From NCBI GenBank assembly GCA_019359045.1, contig JAHHIA010000012.1, positions 124,001 to 188,000 on the forward strand: 64,000 nt of DNA. Reading direction: 5' to 3'. This document shows, piece by piece, positions 61,608 through 64,000 of this stretch. The DNA is from Scytolyngbya sp. HA4215-MV1. Lineage in GTDB: Bacteria > Cyanobacteriota > Cyanobacteriia > Leptolyngbyales > Leptolyngbyaceae. The translations under genes were made by a program, and so were the position numbers. How positions within the stretch are numbered: position 1 is the stretch's first letter; the number at the start of each line of letters is the position of its first letter. A model generated the notes under the pieces. That model did no database searches. It worked only from the letters and a program-made list of their open reading frames with translations, and was not told the origin of the DNA.

Positions 61608-64000
61608 ATGTTTGCCAACCCTTTAGGTATTTCAGCTCCGATTCTGGCTGAGGCTGGCGGTCATTATCCAACCCCTCCAGTAGAGCAATGGGTTGAGGTG
61701 TTGGTCGATTGTCCAGGTGCACCCGGTGTCTTTACGTATCAACTCCCACCCCAAATCTCCGTTCAGGTCGGTGACATTCTCACAGTGCCTTTTGGTTCAC
61801 AGCAGGTGGGGGCGATCGCCCTATGTTTGCTGAAAACACTCCCTGCCCATATCGATCTGGTACAGGTCAAACCCATTCACGAAGTTGTAAGCCGTAGCTT
61901 TTTCCCCGCCAATTATTGGACGTTATTACAAAAAGTTGCTCATTACTACTATACTCCCCTCATGCAAGTGGTTCGTGCGGCATTGCCACCGGGTCTGCTG
62001 TCTCGTTCTCAACGCCGAATTCGCTTAAAGGCTCAGCAGCCTGAGCTAGACGCACAAAAGCCAGAGCAGTCAGGTCTGAACCTGGGTACCGAGTTCACCC
62101 ATTCCACGCAAAACTTAAACTTTACCCCTCACACTGCTTTTTTTCGGACGTCTACCGCTCAGCCAATTCTGGAATTACTTCAGCGCAGCAAAACGGGAGA
62201 TTACACCTGGCAATATTTACAACGACACATACCGGGTGCACGGCAAGGATTGCAAGAACTGTTGCAACAAGGATTTGTGGAAAGTTACTTAGAACCGCCC
62301 ACACCCATTCGTCCCAAGGTGAGACAAGCTGTCATTCTCACTGCCACAGCGTTTCAGCATCTCGAGAGTCTTAGTCCTCGCCAGCGAGAAATTTTGGATA
62401 TCTTAAAGCGAGAAGGGGGAGATTTGTGGCTGAGTGATTTGTTGCAACGTAGCCACACGACCAGTACAACGCTTAAAAATCTGGAGCAGAAAGGGTGTGT
62501 GACTCTGCAACCCCGAGAAGTATTGCGTGCCGAGGCAGGAGGCACCTTACAATCGGATTGTCCTAAACGCCTAACCGCTACTCAAGCACTGGCACTGGAG
62601 CAAATCATCACGCTCACTGGTACAGCGCAGGTATTATTGCATGGAGTCACGGGGTCGGGTAAAACAGAGGTCTATTTGCAGGCGATCGCCCCAATCTTGC
62701 AGCGAGGACAGTCAGTGCTGGTACTGGTGCCAGAGATCGGCTTAACCCCTCAGTTGACTGATCGCTTCCGGGCGCGGTTTGGCAGTCAAGTCCGCGTCTA
62801 CCACAGCGCCCTCTCCGAGGGGGAACGCTACGATACCTGGCGACAAATGCTCCATGCCCAACCCCAAGTGGTCATTGGCACGCGTTCTGCTATCTTTGCT
62901 CCCCTTCCTAACCTGGGGTTGATTGTGCTGGATGAGGAGCATGATGCCAGCTTTAAACAAGATCAACCGGCCCCTTGCTATCACGCTCGTACCGTTGCCC
63001 AGTGGAGATCGCAGCTAGACCATTGCCCCCTGATTTTGGGTTCTGCAACCCCATCGCTAGAAAGTTGGGTGACTGCACAAGTTGCCAACATAACGCCAAT
63101 CAACTCCTGCGATCCGGATTTAACCTTCCCAGTCGAGGCTCCCTCGCTTTACCTCACGCTCCCCGATCGGGTTTACAATCGTCCCATGCCAGAGGTCGAA
63201 GTCATCGACATGCGGCAAGAACTACAACAAGGCAATCCGTCCATTTTTAGCCGTCGTTTACAATCTGCTTTGCAAGATCTCCGGGAAAAGCAACAGCAGG
63301 GCATTTTGTTCATCCATCGGCGTGGACACAGTACTTTTGTCTCCTGTCGAAGTTGTGGCTACGTTATTGACTGCCCGAATTGTGATGTGTCACTCTCCTA
63401 CCACCACAGCCACACAGAAGCGACACCTTTGCTGCGCTGTCACTATTGCAACTACACCCGGTTACATCCACCACGTTGCCCCGAATGCAGTTCCCCTTAT
63501 CTCAAGTTTTTTGGCAGTGGCACGCAGCGAGTCGTACAAGAATTAAGTCGTCAGTTTCCTGATCTCCGGTGCTTACGGTTTGATAGCGACACCACACGCA
63601 CCAAAGGTTCACATCGGGCGATTCTCAGCCAATTTGCGAGTGGAACCGCTGATTTATTAGTTGGAACACAAATGTTAACTAAAGGCATCGACCTACCGCA
63701 AGTAACACTGGTCGGGGTGGTGGCAGCAGATGGACTATTGAACTTATCAGACTTTCGGGCAGGGGAACGAGCATTTCAAACCCTGACTCAGGTAATTGGG
63801 CGAGCCGGACGGGGAGAAATTCCGGGACGAGCGATCGTCCAAACCTACACACCCTCCCACCCGGTAATTGCAGCCGTACACCAGCATGATTACACCCGCT
63901 TTGTTGAAACAGAACTGGCACAACGGGCAGAGTTAAACTATCCCCCCAGGGGTCGTTTGATTTTGTTACGCCTGAGCAGCCCCGAGGCAGTTGCCGTGCA
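61608..64000 (+). CDS. priA: Primosomal protein N' (PriA helicase), 3'-truncated by the window edge
   Basis: About 797 codons of the replication-restart helicase PriA, open to the window end. The N-terminal DNA-binding part has V-D-C-P-G-A-P-G-V-F-T-Y-Q. Helicase motifs are the P-loop H-G-V-T-G-S-G-K-T-E-V-Y (about 345-356), L-V-P-E-I-G-L-T-P-Q, G-T-R-S-A-I-F-A-P, and D-E-E-H (about 444-447). The zinc-binding region near 580-627 has C-R-S-C, C-P-N-C, C-H-Y-C and C-P-E-C. G-T-Q-M-L-T-K-G-I-D and Q-V-I-G-R-A-G-R-G are the later helicase motifs. A linker around 140-180 is longer than usual. ATG 61572, 12 codons upstream in frame, is an alternative start. Confidence 0.95.
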   Translation, partial: MFANPLGISAPILAEAGGHYPTPPVEQWVEVLVDCPGAPGVFTYQLPPQISVQVGDILTVPFGSQQVGAIALCLLKTLPAHIDLVQVKPIHEVVSRSFFPANYWTLLQKVAHYYYTPLMQVVRAALPPGLLSRSQRRIRLKAQQPELDAQKPEQSGLNLGTEFTHSTQNLNFTPHTAFFRTSTAQPILELLQRSKTGDYTWQYLQRHIPGARQGLQELLQQGFVESYLEPPTPIRPKVRQAVILTATAFQHLESLSPRQREILDILKREGGDLWLSDLLQRSHTTSTTLKNLEQKGCVTLQPREVLRAEAGGTLQSDCPKRLTATQALALEQIITLTGTAQVLLHGVTGSGKTEVYLQAIAPILQRGQSVLVLVPEIGLTPQLTDRFRARFGSQVRVYHSALSEGERYDTWRQMLHAQPQVVIGTRSAIFAPLPNLGLIVLDEEHDASFKQDQPAPCYHARTVAQWRSQLDHCPLILGSATPSLESWVTAQVANITPINSCDPDLTFPVEAPSLYLTLPDRVYNRPMPEVEVIDMRQELQQGNPSIFSRRLQSALQDLREKQQQGILFIHRRGHSTFVSCRSCGYVIDCPNCDVSLSYHHSHTEATPLLRCHYCNYTRLHPPRCPECSSPYLKFFGSGTQRVVQELSRQFPDLRCLRFDSDTTRTKGSHRAILSQFASGTADLLVGTQMLTKGIDLPQVTLVGVVAADGLLNLSDFRAGERAFQTLTQVIGRAGRGEIPGRAIVQTYTPSHPVIAAVHQHDYTRFVETELAQRAELNYPPRGRLILLRLSSPEAVAV

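Overview
The window is chromosomal DNA from a cyanobacterium, most likely a filamentous Leptolyngbya/Oscillatoriales-type genome. The HIP1 octamer GCGATCGC and its core CGATCG recur throughout. The gene families are typically cyanobacterial: a cyAbrB regulator, a group 2 sigma factor, GUN4 domains, pentapeptide repeats, Uma2 (DUF820) proteins and many small dispersed repeats. No species can be named from sequence alone.

Layout. 0-3 kb: the tail of a REP-associated tyrosine transposase (RAYT), then a NACHT-GUN4 gene split by one in-frame TAA and a 21-bp tandem repeat array. 3-8.6 kb: xdhB, xdhA and glmU. 8.9-13.1 kb: an intact NACHT NTPase, a DmeF-type metal exporter and a small basic-tailed protein. 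13.3-25.8 kb: mostly housekeeping genes (ogt, a ClC channel, cyAbrB, an HtrA protease, peptide deformylase, a short TSUP permease, a pentapeptide protein, an esterase, a threonine-dehydratase-like enzyme, tRNA-Cys, an RHH-like protein, an M20 peptidase). 25.9-30.2 kb: a compact three-gene operon of MerR-like regulator, 1016-aa Eco57I-like methyltransferase and PD-(D/E)XK-like nuclease, preceded by a perfect inverted repeat at its promoter; this is a candidate defence system. 30.4-33 kb: a membrane alpha/beta hydrolase with a late in-frame stop, an HNH protein and a MITE.

33-46 kb is the richest part. It holds a truncated RAYT, a caspase-GUN4 protein translationally coupled to a small EACC1-like protein, a second MITE, a second 21-bp array, an NB-ARC protein with 14 near-identical WD40 repeats, orphan or decayed toxin-antitoxin genes, an NB-ARC-TPR protein sharing the WD40 protein's N-terminal domain, and an ISAzo13 relic. 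It reads as a STAND/caspase biological-conflict island surrounded by mobile debris. 46-64 kb returns to core genes: gyrB, miaA, a Uma2 protein, glcD, glgA divergent from a GH57 enzyme, an HD protein, a GNAT, Fe-SOD (sodB), a group 2 sigma factor and the start of priA, which runs off the window.

The most notable signal is one arrangement present twice, about 33 kb apart: RAYT 3' end on the + strand facing the 3' end of a GUN4-terminated gene on the - strand. The GUN4 domain is fused to a NACHT switch in one copy and to a caspase in the other. This suggests shuffling of effector modules on a common GUN4 tail, and possibly a GUN4-linked switch/executioner pair. The function is inference. Reading-frame damage is frequent: TAA in NACHT-GUN4, TGA in the hydrolase, and remnants of vapC, an HNH gene, Uma2 and ISAzo13.
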